From: a virus
Strand: one strand, 5' to 3'
Virus record (IMG/VR): IMGVR_UViG_3300030419_002302
Span: 1 to 27,999 of that record
DNA length: 27,999 nt
The position numbers were made by a program, and so were the translations under genes. Shown here piece by piece: positions 1 to 8,941 of this stretch (the first letter of the stretch is position 1; every line of letters begins with the position of its first letter). The notes beneath the pieces are model-generated. The model had not been told where the DNA came from, did no database searches, and was given only the letters and a program-made list of their open reading frames with translations.

Positions 1-715
1 GTAACCCCCCAGCATTAGTAATACCATTAGGATATAAAGCACTTCCAGCAGTTGTGCTAGTATAAGTAGCATAACCTGTTTGAGCATCATTTACATAGTT
101 AAGGATTACTTCGGGTGAAGCTGAATTATTTTTAATATTAAATTCTAATACTCTATCAAAATTATTCGAATCTGCTTCATTATGAAAATATAATAAAGTT
201 TGAATTTCTCCTGAAGTTGATATAGGTCTAAAATAAGCCCACATATCAAAAAATACTTTACCATTAAAATTACTACTAGAGCCTAAATTAGTATTTCCAA
301 TAGGATTAGATTTTACAAAGGTATCAAAACTAGAAGCTTCTACAATTTGGCTACCATCTCCTATCATACAAAATTGTGTTGCTAAACTATTAGTAGGCTG
401 ATCATTACTCTCTAATGTAAATTGAACATAAGTCCCTACTGCATCTTTACCTCTTGTCATTTCTCGTATAGCTAAGTTATTAGCATTACGATGACGTAAG
501 TTAAATACTGTATTTCCTTCTAATTCATTAAATTTCCAATGCCCTACATTTGCGTACCCAGTGGCGGTAGAGTTTGATAAATCTCCACTACCGGAATTAG
601 CAGACCATAAGCTATTATAATCCTCACCAGTAGTGTACGTAGTTCCATCGTCTTTAATATAAAGCTTCGGGGTTACTCCTGTAATTTTAGATGCGCTTCC
701 CTTTTTAACTGACAT
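1..715 (-). CDS. Large tail/receptor-binding-like protein, 3' end outside window (partial)
   Basis: An open frame begins with ATG at 713-715 (MSVKKGSASKITGV...) and stays open to the left edge, giving 238 codons without a stop. It starts three bases after the stop of the 632-aa gene; the only purine-rich stretch, GGGA, lies very close to the ATG. The protein is rich in Asn, Ser, Thr and Gly. A segment near residues 150-215 (FFDMWAYFRP, LLYFHN, RVLEFNI) resembles the alternating strands of a concanavalin/LamG-like jelly roll, common in phage fibres and adsorption proteins. Its place downstream of the tape measure fits a tail-tip or fibre component. The family is not identified with certainty, and the C-terminus is not visible. 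Confidence 0.75.
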   Translation of the reverse strand, partial: MSVKKGSASKITGVTPKLYIKDDGTTYTTGEDYNSLWSANSGSGDLSNSTATGYANVGHWKFNELEGNTVFNLRHRNANNLAIREMTRGKDAVGTYVQFTLESNDQPTNSLATQFCMIGDGSQIVEASSFDTFVKSNPIGNTNLGSSSNFNGKVFFDMWAYFRPISTSGEIQTLLYFHNEADSNNFDRVLEFNIKNNSASPEVILNYVNDAQTGYATYTSTTAGSALYPNGITNAGGL

Positions 716-718
716 TCC

Positions 719-2617
719 CTAATCCGTTTCAATAAATTTAAAAGAAATTGAAAACCTTGATAGGTCCCAAAAACTTTTTCTCACATTTGTTATTTCCATT
801 TCCCCCACCAGACAATGCGGTACTTGTGGCAAATGTGGGTGTAGTGTTAATTTATGTCCTAAATCTTGCCATCTCAATAAGTCTTGTAATTTATCATACT
901 CAGTTTGAGGTAGATATAAGAACTCACAACTTATTTCATGTAAGAATCTTTGATTACTACCGGTAATATCCATAGTTTTACGGGAGCCATCTGATAATGA
1001 TAGTTTTACAGGTTTTGTAGATTGAACTCTATTTACTTGTAAAGTCCCTTGTTCAGGATTCTGGTCAATAATACAATAACCACTACCTGATGCATTTGAA
1101 ATATCACCTTCATGCTCTAACCACATATTATCAATAAACAACATTTGTTCAACCCCAGAATATCTAGAGGAAGCATTACCAGTAGTATTAGCACTTACCT
1201 GGACAACCCCTATTGCTTGATAATTAGTACCATCGGTTAAATCTATATTAGCCGACTCAACAGTTCCACTAACCATTTTGGTTGTATAACTATTTATTGC
1301 CTTTTTACTAACATGATTACCATCTAATAGTTTATCGGTAGACATATAATAATCTGTATATGTATTAGTATCTCCCGCATATACTCCGGAACTCCATTGA
1401 AAGAATGCATAAGTATATGAACTATTCATGATTGTGCTTCTATCAGTCATATTACCTCGGTAAGTAATTCCCATTCTATAATTAGTACCTGAAGTCAACT
1501 TAGAATAGCGAGCATCATTATTATTTTCAATACTACGAGTTAAAGGTTGATAAAAAATTCCTGTACTTGTGTAATTACCCCCCGCACTATCTGATAACCC
1601 ATTCTGTGCTGTGTAAACAGCTTGAGCAGTATCTTTAAATTCTCCACCCGGATGATCATAACCTGTTAATACTGATAATTCAGTTTCATCACCCGAAACA
1701 ATAGTTTTAGCAGTATTATTAATATTGAAGGCAAATAATGCAAAATTAGAATCATTATGTTTATAAACATATCTGAATACGCCTGTAGTATCATTACTTA
1801 CCCCAGAAGCAGCATCATTATAATAATCAATAGCAGATTCTGTACCAGGGCTTGATAAATTTGATGTTCTAAAAGGCATTAAACCATATTTACTAAATTC
1901 TCTTGATGGCCCTTTAGCATTTGAATGTAAGGGACCTGAACTATAGCCTTGAATAAAATCAACTTGAGCATCTGAGTGGCCAATAGGTAATTTAACTTTG
2001 ATACCTACAAAACCATCTCCAACTGAATTATTTTCCCATGCATCAGTTAAAGAAGTATCAGAACCTGTGGTTTGAACATAACGTCCCATGTGATTTAAAC
2101 TTATGTACCCTTTTCTTATACCTGTTGTTTGCCCTTGAATGTTTTGCATGTACCAGCCAGCCGCTCTACCTGTACCGTATATGCTCACTGAGTCTGAAAG
2201 TTGATATTTATATCTATTTGCTCTATCGAGCGAGTATAATAAGCCGTCTGTCCAAGCAGTTGAACTGACATCATTAATATGACCTGCAGAAGCTAACCTA
2301 ACAGGTTCTGTATAACCTTCATATCCTGAAACAGTTGAAGGTCCAAATATTGCTCTATCACCATATTGTATAAATTGAGAAGGACAACTGTTTTCATCTT
2401 GGTCACTATGTGATATCCCAAATTGATGAGTATTCAAAACAGTACTAGAAGTACCAAATTCATCAGCAGCCAAAGAGTATTTAATAACTTGACCATACTC
2501 ATACTTACGATTCACTAAGTCAACCGCAATCCCCATTTGAAACTTAGAACCATCTGCATTAGGAGTTGTTTGAGTTCCTAAACTTGGTGCTACGTGATAT
2601 TTAGTTCCGTTCGCCAT
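719..2617 (-). CDS. Tail protein downstream of tape measure (632 aa, distal-tail candidate)
   Basis: This 632-residue protein follows the tape measure with a three-base gap; its Shine-Dalgarno (AGGGGAT) lies at the end of that gene. Most of it is Ser/Thr/Asn/Tyr-rich beta-type sequence without a signal peptide, as expected for a virion surface protein. The last ~85 residues are different and more conserved-looking (FLYLPQTEYDKLQDLL, LTLHPHLPQV, LVGEMEITNV, FSISFKFIE). This strand pattern resembles C-terminal domains of tail-tip or distal-tail proteins. By synteny it belongs to the tail tip or the adsorption apparatus. I do not recognise a named family, so distal tail protein is an inference from position. 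Confidence 0.75.
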   Translation of the reverse strand: MANGTKYHVAPSLGTQTTPNADGSKFQMGIAVDLVNRKYEYGQVIKYSLAADEFGTSSTVLNTHQFGISHSDQDENSCPSQFIQYGDRAIFGPSTVSGYEGYTEPVRLASAGHINDVSSTAWTDGLLYSLDRANRYKYQLSDSVSIYGTGRAAGWYMQNIQGQTTGIRKGYISLNHMGRYVQTTGSDTSLTDAWENNSVGDGFVGIKVKLPIGHSDAQVDFIQGYSSGPLHSNAKGPSREFSKYGLMPFRTSNLSSPGTESAIDYYNDAASGVSNDTTGVFRYVYKHNDSNFALFAFNINNTAKTIVSGDETELSVLTGYDHPGGEFKDTAQAVYTAQNGLSDSAGGNYTSTGIFYQPLTRSIENNNDARYSKLTSGTNYRMGITYRGNMTDRSTIMNSSYTYAFFQWSSGVYAGDTNTYTDYYMSTDKLLDGNHVSKKAINSYTTKMVSGTVESANIDLTDGTNYQAIGVVQVSANTTGNASSRYSGVEQMLFIDNMWLEHEGDISNASGSGYCIIDQNPEQGTLQVNRVQSTKPVKLSLSDGSRKTMDITGSNQRFLHEISCEFLYLPQTEYDKLQDLLRWQDLGHKLTLHPHLPQVPHCLVGEMEITNVRKSFWDLSRFSISFKFIETD

Positions 2618-2620
2618 TTA

Positions 2621-5600
2621 TTATCCCCTGTCTGAAACATTACTTAAGTCAATTTCTCTATTTTCAATAGCATCATTAACACTTGTTAATAGTAAGGCTT
2701 GAAGTTCAGCCCCAAATTCATTTACACTTCCTTGACCAATAAATACCTGTTCTCCCTGTATTACCACTGTCGGATTTATTTCAACTGATAAGTTTTCAGC
2801 TTTAATAGAACCACCAAATCTTTGTTGATTAGCTGAACCAGCTTGATTATCTCCTTCTCCTCTTATCTGGGCTTCTCTTCTGTCAAATTCAGCTTGAGCA
2901 TCCATGTAATCTCTTTCAGCTTCTCGAGTTACCTTGTTTGCGTAACTATTAATTAATGCATTGGCTGTAACCCCTGCTGCAAGCATACCAAGTGCCGCTG
3001 GAATATTACCTGATTCAGCAGCCTTCTTAGCCGCATAAACCATAATTTGTCTTCCTACATCCCTAATTAATTGAGCAAGAGCAAGTTTCTCATTCTTTGA
3101 TTTTTCAGCAGCAGTTAATTTTGCGTTTTCAATAGCTAAAGCATCAGCTTGTTTCTGATTAATAACTCCATCCATAACCTCTTTCTTTAGCTTCTTCTGA
3201 TATTTCATATTAGCCATTAATCGGTTATGTTCAAGATTCTGCATTTGAGTAGTAAAGTTTGAGAAGAATTCAGCATAAGCTGTGAACCTTTGTATAGATT
3301 CTTGAACTCTTTCTCGTTCTTGCATATCTTTAAGTACTTTAGCTTCTATCTCATTTAAATCTTCTAAAGCTTTACCTTCAGCAAGTAGTGCATCTATTTT
3401 CTTTTGAGAAGCTGAAATTCTTTTTTCTTGGTCTTTAATCTCTTGATTTGTATATGTACCTCTTTCTAGAGCTTGTGATAAAGTATCTTTTTCAGCTTGT
3501 AATTCTAATCCCGCTAAAGTGAGTTTATCTTGATGAGCATCCATTGCAACCTTTTGTTTATGAGCAAGCTGTTCAGTTGCTTGTGCTTGTTTTCTCATTA
3601 AAGCATCAGAAGTCTGCATTGGATTTATAAATTCTTTAATCATACCTCCAAGAGATTGAGTACTATTTGCATATTTATTAGTAATAGCAGCTGCCCTTTC
3701 TGCTTCTAGTATACTTCTAGCAAAAGCTCCTGTTAAGTTACCTTCTGCATCTAGAACTCCTCTAATGGCATTTGCTAATCTTTTATATTCGTCGGATAAT
3801 ACTTTTAAGTCTTCTTTATAGAAAGCAGCCCCTAATGCTCTTTTCTCTTCTATAGTCATAGACTGTCTTAATAAATCTAATGCCTCTTTATAAGCTTGAT
3901 TTCCTAATTTTACTTGTTCATCCATTGAAGCTTTTTCATCTTTTAATACTGAGTATTCTTTACCCGCTGAATTTAAGACAGTAATTAAACCTTCTATCCC
4001 TTGAATATCATTTATAAGGTTTGCATAAGCTTTAGTATCTTCTCCACTTTTTGCTTCTAAAGCCTCAGCTTGTGCTACTAATGCATCTTTAGTTTCAATA
4101 AGACTCTTTTTATATTGTAATACAAGTTGGTTAGTTTGGTCAACAGTAAGATTAGAGTCCCATAGTTCAGATTTATAATTAGCTTGGACTTTAATAAGTT
4201 TTTCATAAGCCGCTTGGACATTATCTGCCATTTTTATAGCTTCGTTAGCTCCAATGTCACTTCCTTCTCTTATATCATCAGCTATTAATCCGACTGCCCC
4301 CTGACCATATTTAGCTCCTCTTCTATCAAGAGAACTAATATCAGCCCCTTGGACAATCTTCATTCCAACATTCGAGATATAATCCTCTTTAGAAGATTCA
4401 TAAGCCCCTTTAGCTAAAGCTTCCATAGCATCAAAATGTTCTTTAAGTTTTTCTTCTTCAACTTTTCTTTTACTTGCCCATTGGCCTTTAATTCTCGTTA
4501 TCTCATCAGCATTAAATTCAAATAGTTTCATATCATATTTTTGTCTAATATCGATCATTCTATCATAATGATTACCTAATGATTTTTCTCTTTGGAATTC
4601 TAATTCGTCTCTTGCCATATTGACTGCAGTATACATTCTCATCATCTTTTCACTCATCTCTGGACTTTCTCTATCTTTTTTACTTAATTTGGTATAAGAC
4701 AATAAGAATTCTTCATATTGATTTAAACGGGCTGTTAAATTTTGTCTAGCTTCAATTATATCGTCTACCCCTCTTCTCTTTTGTTTAGTTTCCAATTCTT
4801 CATTGTAAGCAACATTTGCTGCATTTAATTTTGAAAGGTGAGAGGCCGTCAAAGCTTCTATTTCAAGTTGATAAGCTTTTAAATTAGCAAGAGATTTATC
4901 ATAAGCTTCTAATTCTTGGTCTATTTTAATTTGCCATTCTGCTTGTTGGTCTCTAGTCTCGGCTTTAGCATATTGACTTCTTGCATCCATAACTTTCTTA
5001 TATTGCATCTGGACATCGTTAAAGATTGTAGCCATTTCTATTGCTTTTTCTTGAGAATCTAAAAACAGCATAGCATTTGCTCGAGAAGTAGCATAACCAT
5101 CTTCTATTGTTTGGAATGATTTCTTAAATGAGGCTATTAATGAATCATTTCTCTTTTTATTAACTTCACTTTGTTTTTCAACCCCAGTCATTAATTCTGT
5201 TAGTCTTTTCCAAATCCACAATACGGCTTCAAATGCCAAAAAGGCTATCAATAAAGGTCCTAATGTTGCTTTTACACCCTGTATGGATATTTTTAATAAA
5301 TTCATTGCCACGCTAGCACCTTTTGCAGTAAAAGTAGCGGTACGTAATGCTTTACTTTTTAAATTCATCAGTGCTGTTCCTCTAGCCACTGACCCATTTA
5401 AAGCTTCATAATTCAATCTCAATCTTTGAAGCTCTATTCTATACCTCTTTCTAAGTGATAAAGATTTCCAGCGTTGTTTATCAGCTAGACTGTATAAAGT
5501 AATTTCTTTCTTCTTCCCCGTGTTGTTCAGCTCCTGAACAGCATGGCCTTTTAAATTTTCGGCTGTCAACGTTGCTGATGCTTTGGCAGTATAGTTTTGT

Positions 5601-7129
5601 CTGAGATTGTATAACTTGAGCATAGCTGAGCCTTTAATGAATGCTCCAATTAGTCCACCCATCGCCTCATTTGCTTTCATAAGCCATTGAGAGAAAGTAC
5701 CGAGACTTGCATTTAGATATCTAATAGTACTCTCCACCTCATATCCTATTTTTACCATTCTCTGCATAAACTCGGGATTTTCTTCTAAAGCTACTCCAAA
5801 TTTTAGCATAGCATCGGAAGCTTGAGCAAATGCTTGGACAAAACCCCCTGCTAGAGGTTGACTAAGTTTTCCTATTTGAGCCGCAGCTTTTTCTGAGTTT
5901 ACTCCTAATTTTGTTATAGCCCCAGACATAGTAAGTACTACCTTTTCAGCATCTCCAGCAAAAATTGCTCCTTCTTTCATTACCCCATTATATATAGCTT
6001 GACGTTTTTGAGCTTCATCTAATTTACCAGCAGAAGTACCGATTGTAGCAGCATATTCTTTATACATAATAGATAAGTTTTTAGTAATACCAGCATTATC
6101 AACCATGATTGAGTTTTGGTTTTTAATACCTTGAGTAGCCCCTACTACTGCTTGTCCTAATGATAAAGTACCCTGTCTATTAAAAGAAGCAGAGTCTGTT
6201 AATGTATCCATTAATCCTATAGCTTCTTTCAAACCAAAGCCTGCTGATAATAAATTCTTTAAACCTGCTGCAGCATCTTGAACTGATAATAACCCTTTAT
6301 CACTTAAATTTTGAGCAGCAGCCATAGCTTTATTCATATCATTTCCAGTATTTGCTGCAACTGCCCCTAAACCTTTCATAGCAGCTTCTAATTCATTAGC
6401 AGCATCAAAGGCTGTTTTAAAAGCATTTCTTAATGCAACAGTAGCAAACGTTAATAGAAGGACTTGGTTTCTAAAAGCTCCAACCTGTCTTCTTAGTTTT
6501 GCAAAAGTACTAGATCCCGTTGTATCTAATCTTTGTCTTAATTGATTAGTTGCAAACTCATTCTTTTTGGTTGCAGCAGTATTCTGATCGGTAGCTCTAG
6601 TATTTTTCTTTACTTCTGAAGTGTTTTTCTTTTTTTCTCTAGAGGCTTTAGTAACACTACTTGTAAAACTATCGATTCTTGTTTTAGCTATACCTTGAGC
6701 TTTAGCCAGCATTTTAACATTAACACCAGCATTCTTTGTTCTAAAATCTAGTTTAACCATTCCGGGTACTAATTTATTAATAGTTCTAGCATAGCTATGA
6801 GCCGCAGCTTTAGCAGAAACCATAGTAGTTCTATACTTTTCTAGGAGCGCAGGATTAGGATTATTTTTCTTCATCTCTTTCCGTAACATAATTTGAGCTT
6901 TATGATACTTTTCAACTGAAGTAATTAGACCTCTTAAGCTTTTTTCAAATATTCTCCAAGCATCCTTACCTTCTTTAGTTGTCATCTCAGCTTTTTCTAT
7001 AGCTTTATCTAGGTGTTCAAAAATTTGTTGTAGTTTTTTGGCGCTAGCCCCGAGCTTCTTTAATTCAGGACCTCCTTTAGAGGTGATCTCAATTAACATT
7101 TGGAATCGTTTACTTTGACTACTCGCCAT
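2621..7129 (-). CDS. Tail tape measure protein
   Basis: At 1502 residues this is by far the longest tail gene. It has the usual composition: long alpha-helical, Lys/Glu/Gln/Ala-rich stretches with coiled-coil character. The N-terminal ~200 residues are basic and helical. Residues ~220-450 carry the Gly/Ala-rich tape-measure core (AAMKGLGAVAANTG, LSLGQAVVGATQGI). A hydrophobic segment lies at ~623-641 (LGPLLIAFLAFEAVLWIW), as in tape measures that reach the inner membrane during DNA ejection. At about 1.5 angstrom per helical residue, the length predicts a tail of roughly 225 nm. The start overlaps the upstream gpG-like gene by 11 nt. No peptidoglycan hydrolase motif was recognised. Confidence 0.93.
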   Translation of the reverse strand: MASSQSKRFQMLIEITSKGGPELKKLGASAKKLQQIFEHLDKAIEKAEMTTKEGKDAWRIFEKSLRGLITSVEKYHKAQIMLRKEMKKNNPNPALLEKYRTTMVSAKAAAHSYARTINKLVPGMVKLDFRTKNAGVNVKMLAKAQGIAKTRIDSFTSSVTKASREKKKNTSEVKKNTRATDQNTAATKKNEFATNQLRQRLDTTGSSTFAKLRRQVGAFRNQVLLLTFATVALRNAFKTAFDAANELEAAMKGLGAVAANTGNDMNKAMAAAQNLSDKGLLSVQDAAAGLKNLLSAGFGLKEAIGLMDTLTDSASFNRQGTLSLGQAVVGATQGIKNQNSIMVDNAGITKNLSIMYKEYAATIGTSAGKLDEAQKRQAIYNGVMKEGAIFAGDAEKVVLTMSGAITKLGVNSEKAAAQIGKLSQPLAGGFVQAFAQASDAMLKFGVALEENPEFMQRMVKIGYEVESTIRYLNASLGTFSQWLMKANEAMGGLIGAFIKGSAMLKLYNLRQNYTAKASATLTAENLKGHAVQELNNTGKKKEITLYSLADKQRWKSLSLRKRYRIELQRLRLNYEALNGSVARGTALMNLKSKALRTATFTAKGASVAMNLLKISIQGVKATLGPLLIAFLAFEAVLWIWKRLTELMTGVEKQSEVNKKRNDSLIASFKKSFQTIEDGYATSRANAMLFLDSQEKAIEMATIFNDVQMQYKKVMDARSQYAKAETRDQQAEWQIKIDQELEAYDKSLANLKAYQLEIEALTASHLSKLNAANVAYNEELETKQKRRGVDDIIEARQNLTARLNQYEEFLLSYTKLSKKDRESPEMSEKMMRMYTAVNMARDELEFQREKSLGNHYDRMIDIRQKYDMKLFEFNADEITRIKGQWASKRKVEEEKLKEHFDAMEALAKGAYESSKEDYISNVGMKIVQGADISSLDRRGAKYGQGAVGLIADDIREGSDIGANEAIKMADNVQAAYEKLIKVQANYKSELWDSNLTVDQTNQLVLQYKKSLIETKDALVAQAEALEAKSGEDTKAYANLINDIQGIEGLITVLNSAGKEYSVLKDEKASMDEQVKLGNQAYKEALDLLRQSMTIEEKRALGAAFYKEDLKVLSDEYKRLANAIRGVLDAEGNLTGAFARSILEAERAAAITNKYANSTQSLGGMIKEFINPMQTSDALMRKQAQATEQLAHKQKVAMDAHQDKLTLAGLELQAEKDTLSQALERGTYTNQEIKDQEKRISASQKKIDALLAEGKALEDLNEIEAKVLKDMQERERVQESIQRFTAYAEFFSNFTTQMQNLEHNRLMANMKYQKKLKKEVMDGVINQKQADALAIENAKLTAAEKSKNEKLALAQLIRDVGRQIMVYAAKKAAESGNIPAALGMLAAGVTANALINSYANKVTREAERDYMDAQAEFDRREAQIRGEGDNQAGSANQQRFGGSIKAENLSVEINPTVVIQGEQVFIGQGSVNEFGAELQALLLTSVNDAIENREIDLSNVSDRG

Positions 7130-7808
7130 AATCTCTTAATATCCTATTTGCAAATCTAGTTACACTGTCATTAATAAAATCTTCAACTTCAAAATCTACT
7201 TTTAAAAAGTTTCTTACAGGAATTTCAACTCTCCTCATAGCCGGTGGATACCCACTAATTTTAGAAAATTCTTTCCCATACTCTGAACTATTAGTTTTAC
7301 CACTAGGATAGTCCATAGCATCGAAGTCTGTATAAAATCTTGTTTTTGTTTTGCCTCCATATTTGTATTTCTTTTCCCAACCTCTAATTACCATTTCTCC
7401 ACCAAATAAATGTTTTTCTGCATAAGGTACTCCTACTGTACCAATTCTTAAAGTAGCAACTTCCCTTTGTCCCCCTTTAACATTTTTAGTAGGACTTTTT
7501 AATCTTCTAATACTACGTTGTAATCTACCTGTATCTTTAAGAGTAGGTCCATGTGGGTTTACTCTAGCAAGTTTTGTATGAATAGAACGAGTAGCTCCTG
7601 GCTTATCTTCATTATATGGACTTGCATTTAAACGGTCATCTTCAAATCTATCTTTAACCATATTAACTAATGGGTCTGCTATCTTATTGAAGAGTGGAGT
7701 TAATTCCCCCATTTGCTTTTGAAGTTCATTAAAAGTATTACTTAATTCTCCAAAAGCTTGTTCTGCTTCTTCATAAGTCCTTCCACCGAATGTAAATTTA
7801 ATTGCCAT
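7119..7808 (-). CDS. Virion morphogenesis / tail-completion protein (Mu gpG-like)
   Basis: A 229-aa protein with the signature layout of the phage virion morphogenesis (gpG/tail completion) family. An N-terminal helix is followed by a conserved LKDTGRLQRSI block near residue 90, then the strand-turn GVPYAEKHLFGG near residue 125, and a C-terminal IPVRNFL block. In family members these correspond to the 'tG.L..Si', 'YA..hqfG' and 'iPaRpFLg' blocks. The protein probably acts during head-tail joining or tail completion. It lies between the tail chaperones and the tape measure and overlaps the latter by 11 nt, suggesting translational coupling. There is an insertion between the 'YA' and 'RNFL' blocks (about residues 135-195). 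Confidence 0.75.
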   Translation of the reverse strand: MAIKFTFGGRTYEEAEQAFGELSNTFNELQKQMGELTPLFNKIADPLVNMVKDRFEDDRLNASPYNEDKPGATRSIHTKLARVNPHGPTLKDTGRLQRSIRRLKSPTKNVKGGQREVATLRIGTVGVPYAEKHLFGGEMVIRGWEKKYKYGGKTKTRFYTDFDAMDYPSGKTNSSEYGKEFSKISGYPPAMRRVEIPVRNFLKVDFEVEDFINDSVTRFANRILRDYGE

Positions 7809-7811
7809 TAA

Positions 7812-8402
7812 TTATCCTTGTCTTGGAGGTAAATCTTCGTTCATTGTTAAATTTTTAGCACCGGGCATTTCATTTTGTGTTTGTGCTTTTTTATTTTTCT
7901 TTTCCATTCTTTCATATCGGATTCTCTCATATTGATTACGTTCCGATCTAATAGTTGTAAAAATATCTAATAATTGTCTGGGCTGATCCCATAACCCACC
8001 TGCAAAAGGTAATTGATGATATTCTCTTGCAGACTGTTCAGTCTCTAATAAAAACATATAATAAGTGTCAAGAATAGATTGCGGACATGCTTCCATAAAA
8101 TATAACCTTAAAGCTTCAAAAGGAGGCATACTTGGAAAGTTTTCCTCTACTTTATCTAATTCTTCAAACAGGTTATCGAGTGTTAACTGCTTTTGTTCAT
8201 ACCCAACCGGAGTTTGGTTCAGTGCCTGATCATCAAATACTGGAACTTTAAACATATAGCTTTCCTGTCCAGGCCATGTATCTAGGAAGCATGCTCTATT
8301 CTTGTATGCTTTTGTTGCGATACAAGTTTCGCAATCGTAACTTCTTAGTCTTTCTCTTTTTTCACTTCTCCAGAGGCTGAAGTATGTGATAAGTTGGAGC
8401 TT
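7812..8402 (-). CDS. Tail assembly chaperone, T frame (made as a -1 frameshift extension of G)
   Basis: An ATG-started ORF lies at 8255-7812 (MFKVPVFDDQ...). The same frame stays open upstream for 49 more codons, up to the A9 run inside the G gene, encoding KLQLITYFSLWRSEK... and CETCIATKAYKNRAC. This is the arrangement of lambda G/GT, where the T part is made only as a fusion. A ribosome slipping -1 at 8402-8408 would give a product of about 333 aa (137 from G, 196 from this frame). No good Shine-Dalgarno precedes the internal ATG at 8255. The T part has a CxxC plus a further Cys and a helical body (FFEALRLYFMEA-like), then a Gln/Asn/Lys-rich tail. The role is a chaperone keeping the tape measure soluble during tail assembly. 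Confidence 0.8.
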   Translation of the reverse strand, partial: KLQLITYFSLWRSEKRERLRSYDCETCIATKAYKNRACFLDTWPGQESYMFKVPVFDDQALNQTPVGYEQKQLTLDNLFEELDKVEENFPSMPPFEALRLYFMEACPQSILDTYYMFLLETEQSAREYHQLPFAGGLWDQPRQLLDIFTTIRSERNQYERIRYERMEKKNKKAQTQNEMPGAKNLTMNEDLPPRQG

Positions 8403-8812
8403 TTTTTTTCGCCCTGTTTTAAGACTGCTAAGTTATTGGATGCTTCCATAATTTCAACTAATAAATCAGCTGAAATATCCATAGCCACTTTCTTTAACAT
8501 TTCTGGTTGCTCTACTGATGTATGCAACCCTTGCTTTTCGAGATCTGGAAACTGGTCTGAGAAATAATAATTCTCAACTTTAATAACTACATCTAGAAAT
8601 TCCTGTAAATCAGCATTATCTAGTTTAGTTACGTTTAGCTCCCTATAACCTTTACGGCCATCTCTACCAGCAGCAGCGTATCTGGACATAGTGACGTTAG
8701 CTTGATGCCCCGTCTTTGGTTTAATCCATATTACCGTCTGGTTTTCTTTTACTGTTCTTTCTTCCTCAGGAATGTAAGCGACAGCTTGCTTTGAAACACC
8801 TCTAATTGCCAT
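8345..8812 (-). CDS. Tail assembly chaperone G
   Basis: A 155-aa protein encoded directly after the tail-tube region and before the tape measure, the standard position of the G chaperone. It starts with MAIRGVSKQAV and has a strong Shine-Dalgarno (AAGGAG, 7 nt before ATG). The body is a compact alpha/beta domain (VTMSRYAAAGRDG, ADLQEFLDVVI) and the tail is Lys/Ser-rich. The codons GAA AAA AAA AGC near the 3' end form a -1 slippery site leading into the T frame. Without slippage translation ends 18 residues later (…EVKKEKD). The short and long forms would together coat the tape measure protein, as gpG and gpGT do in lambda. Confidence 0.8.
   Translation of the reverse strand: MAIRGVSKQAVAYIPEEERTVKENQTVIWIKPKTGHQANVTMSRYAAAGRDGRKGYRELNVTKLDNADLQEFLDVVIKVENYYFSDQFPDLEKQGLHTSVEQPEMLKKVAMDISADLLVEIMEASNNLAVLKQGEKKSSNLSHTSASGEVKKEKD
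8399..8410 (-). promoter_or_regulatory. -1 ribosomal frameshift site (G to GT), A9 run
   Basis: On the coding strand the G frame reads GAA AAA AAA AGC, containing the slippery heptamer A AAA AAA in the correct register. A one-base backward slip joins the G frame to the downstream frame, which is open for 196 codons (checked codon by codon; G codons start at positions 1 mod 3, T codons at 2 mod 3). About 17 nt downstream a small imperfect hairpin is possible (ACTTC...GAAGT), which could stimulate slippage. A sequencing indel in the A9 run is the alternative, but the G/GT arrangement is a standard feature of long-tailed phages. Confidence 0.8.
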
Positions 8813-8921
8813 GTTTCTTCTCCTTTTTACTTTTAGCTTCGTCCTTAGTAGGATCTTGCTTTGTTATCGTATATACGACATCCTCCGATACCTCAAAAAG
8901 AGGTACCGGAGTCATTGTCAT
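8802..8921 (-). CDS. Small ORF between tail tube and tail chaperone (39 aa)
   Basis: A short ORF, MTMTPVPLFEVSEDVVYTIT..., ends in a Lys-rich tail. It starts 20 nt after the tail-tube stop, fills the otherwise empty gap before G and overlaps the G start by 11 nt. Its last codons supply the G Shine-Dalgarno. The start lacks a clear Shine-Dalgarno of its own; a second ATG lies two codons on. No function is recognised. Translation across this stretch would couple tube and chaperone expression. Confidence 0.4.
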   Translation of the reverse strand: MTMTPVPLFEVSEDVVYTITKQDPTKDEAKSKKEKKHGN

Positions 8922-8941
8922 GTTTTTAGAAAGGGTCAATA

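Noticed and set aside
748-2268. Plus-strand ORFs at 748-966 and 2038-2268
   Set aside because: They lie antisense inside the 632-aa tail gene, have no Shine-Dalgarno and low-complexity hydrophobic composition expected from reversed coding sequence.
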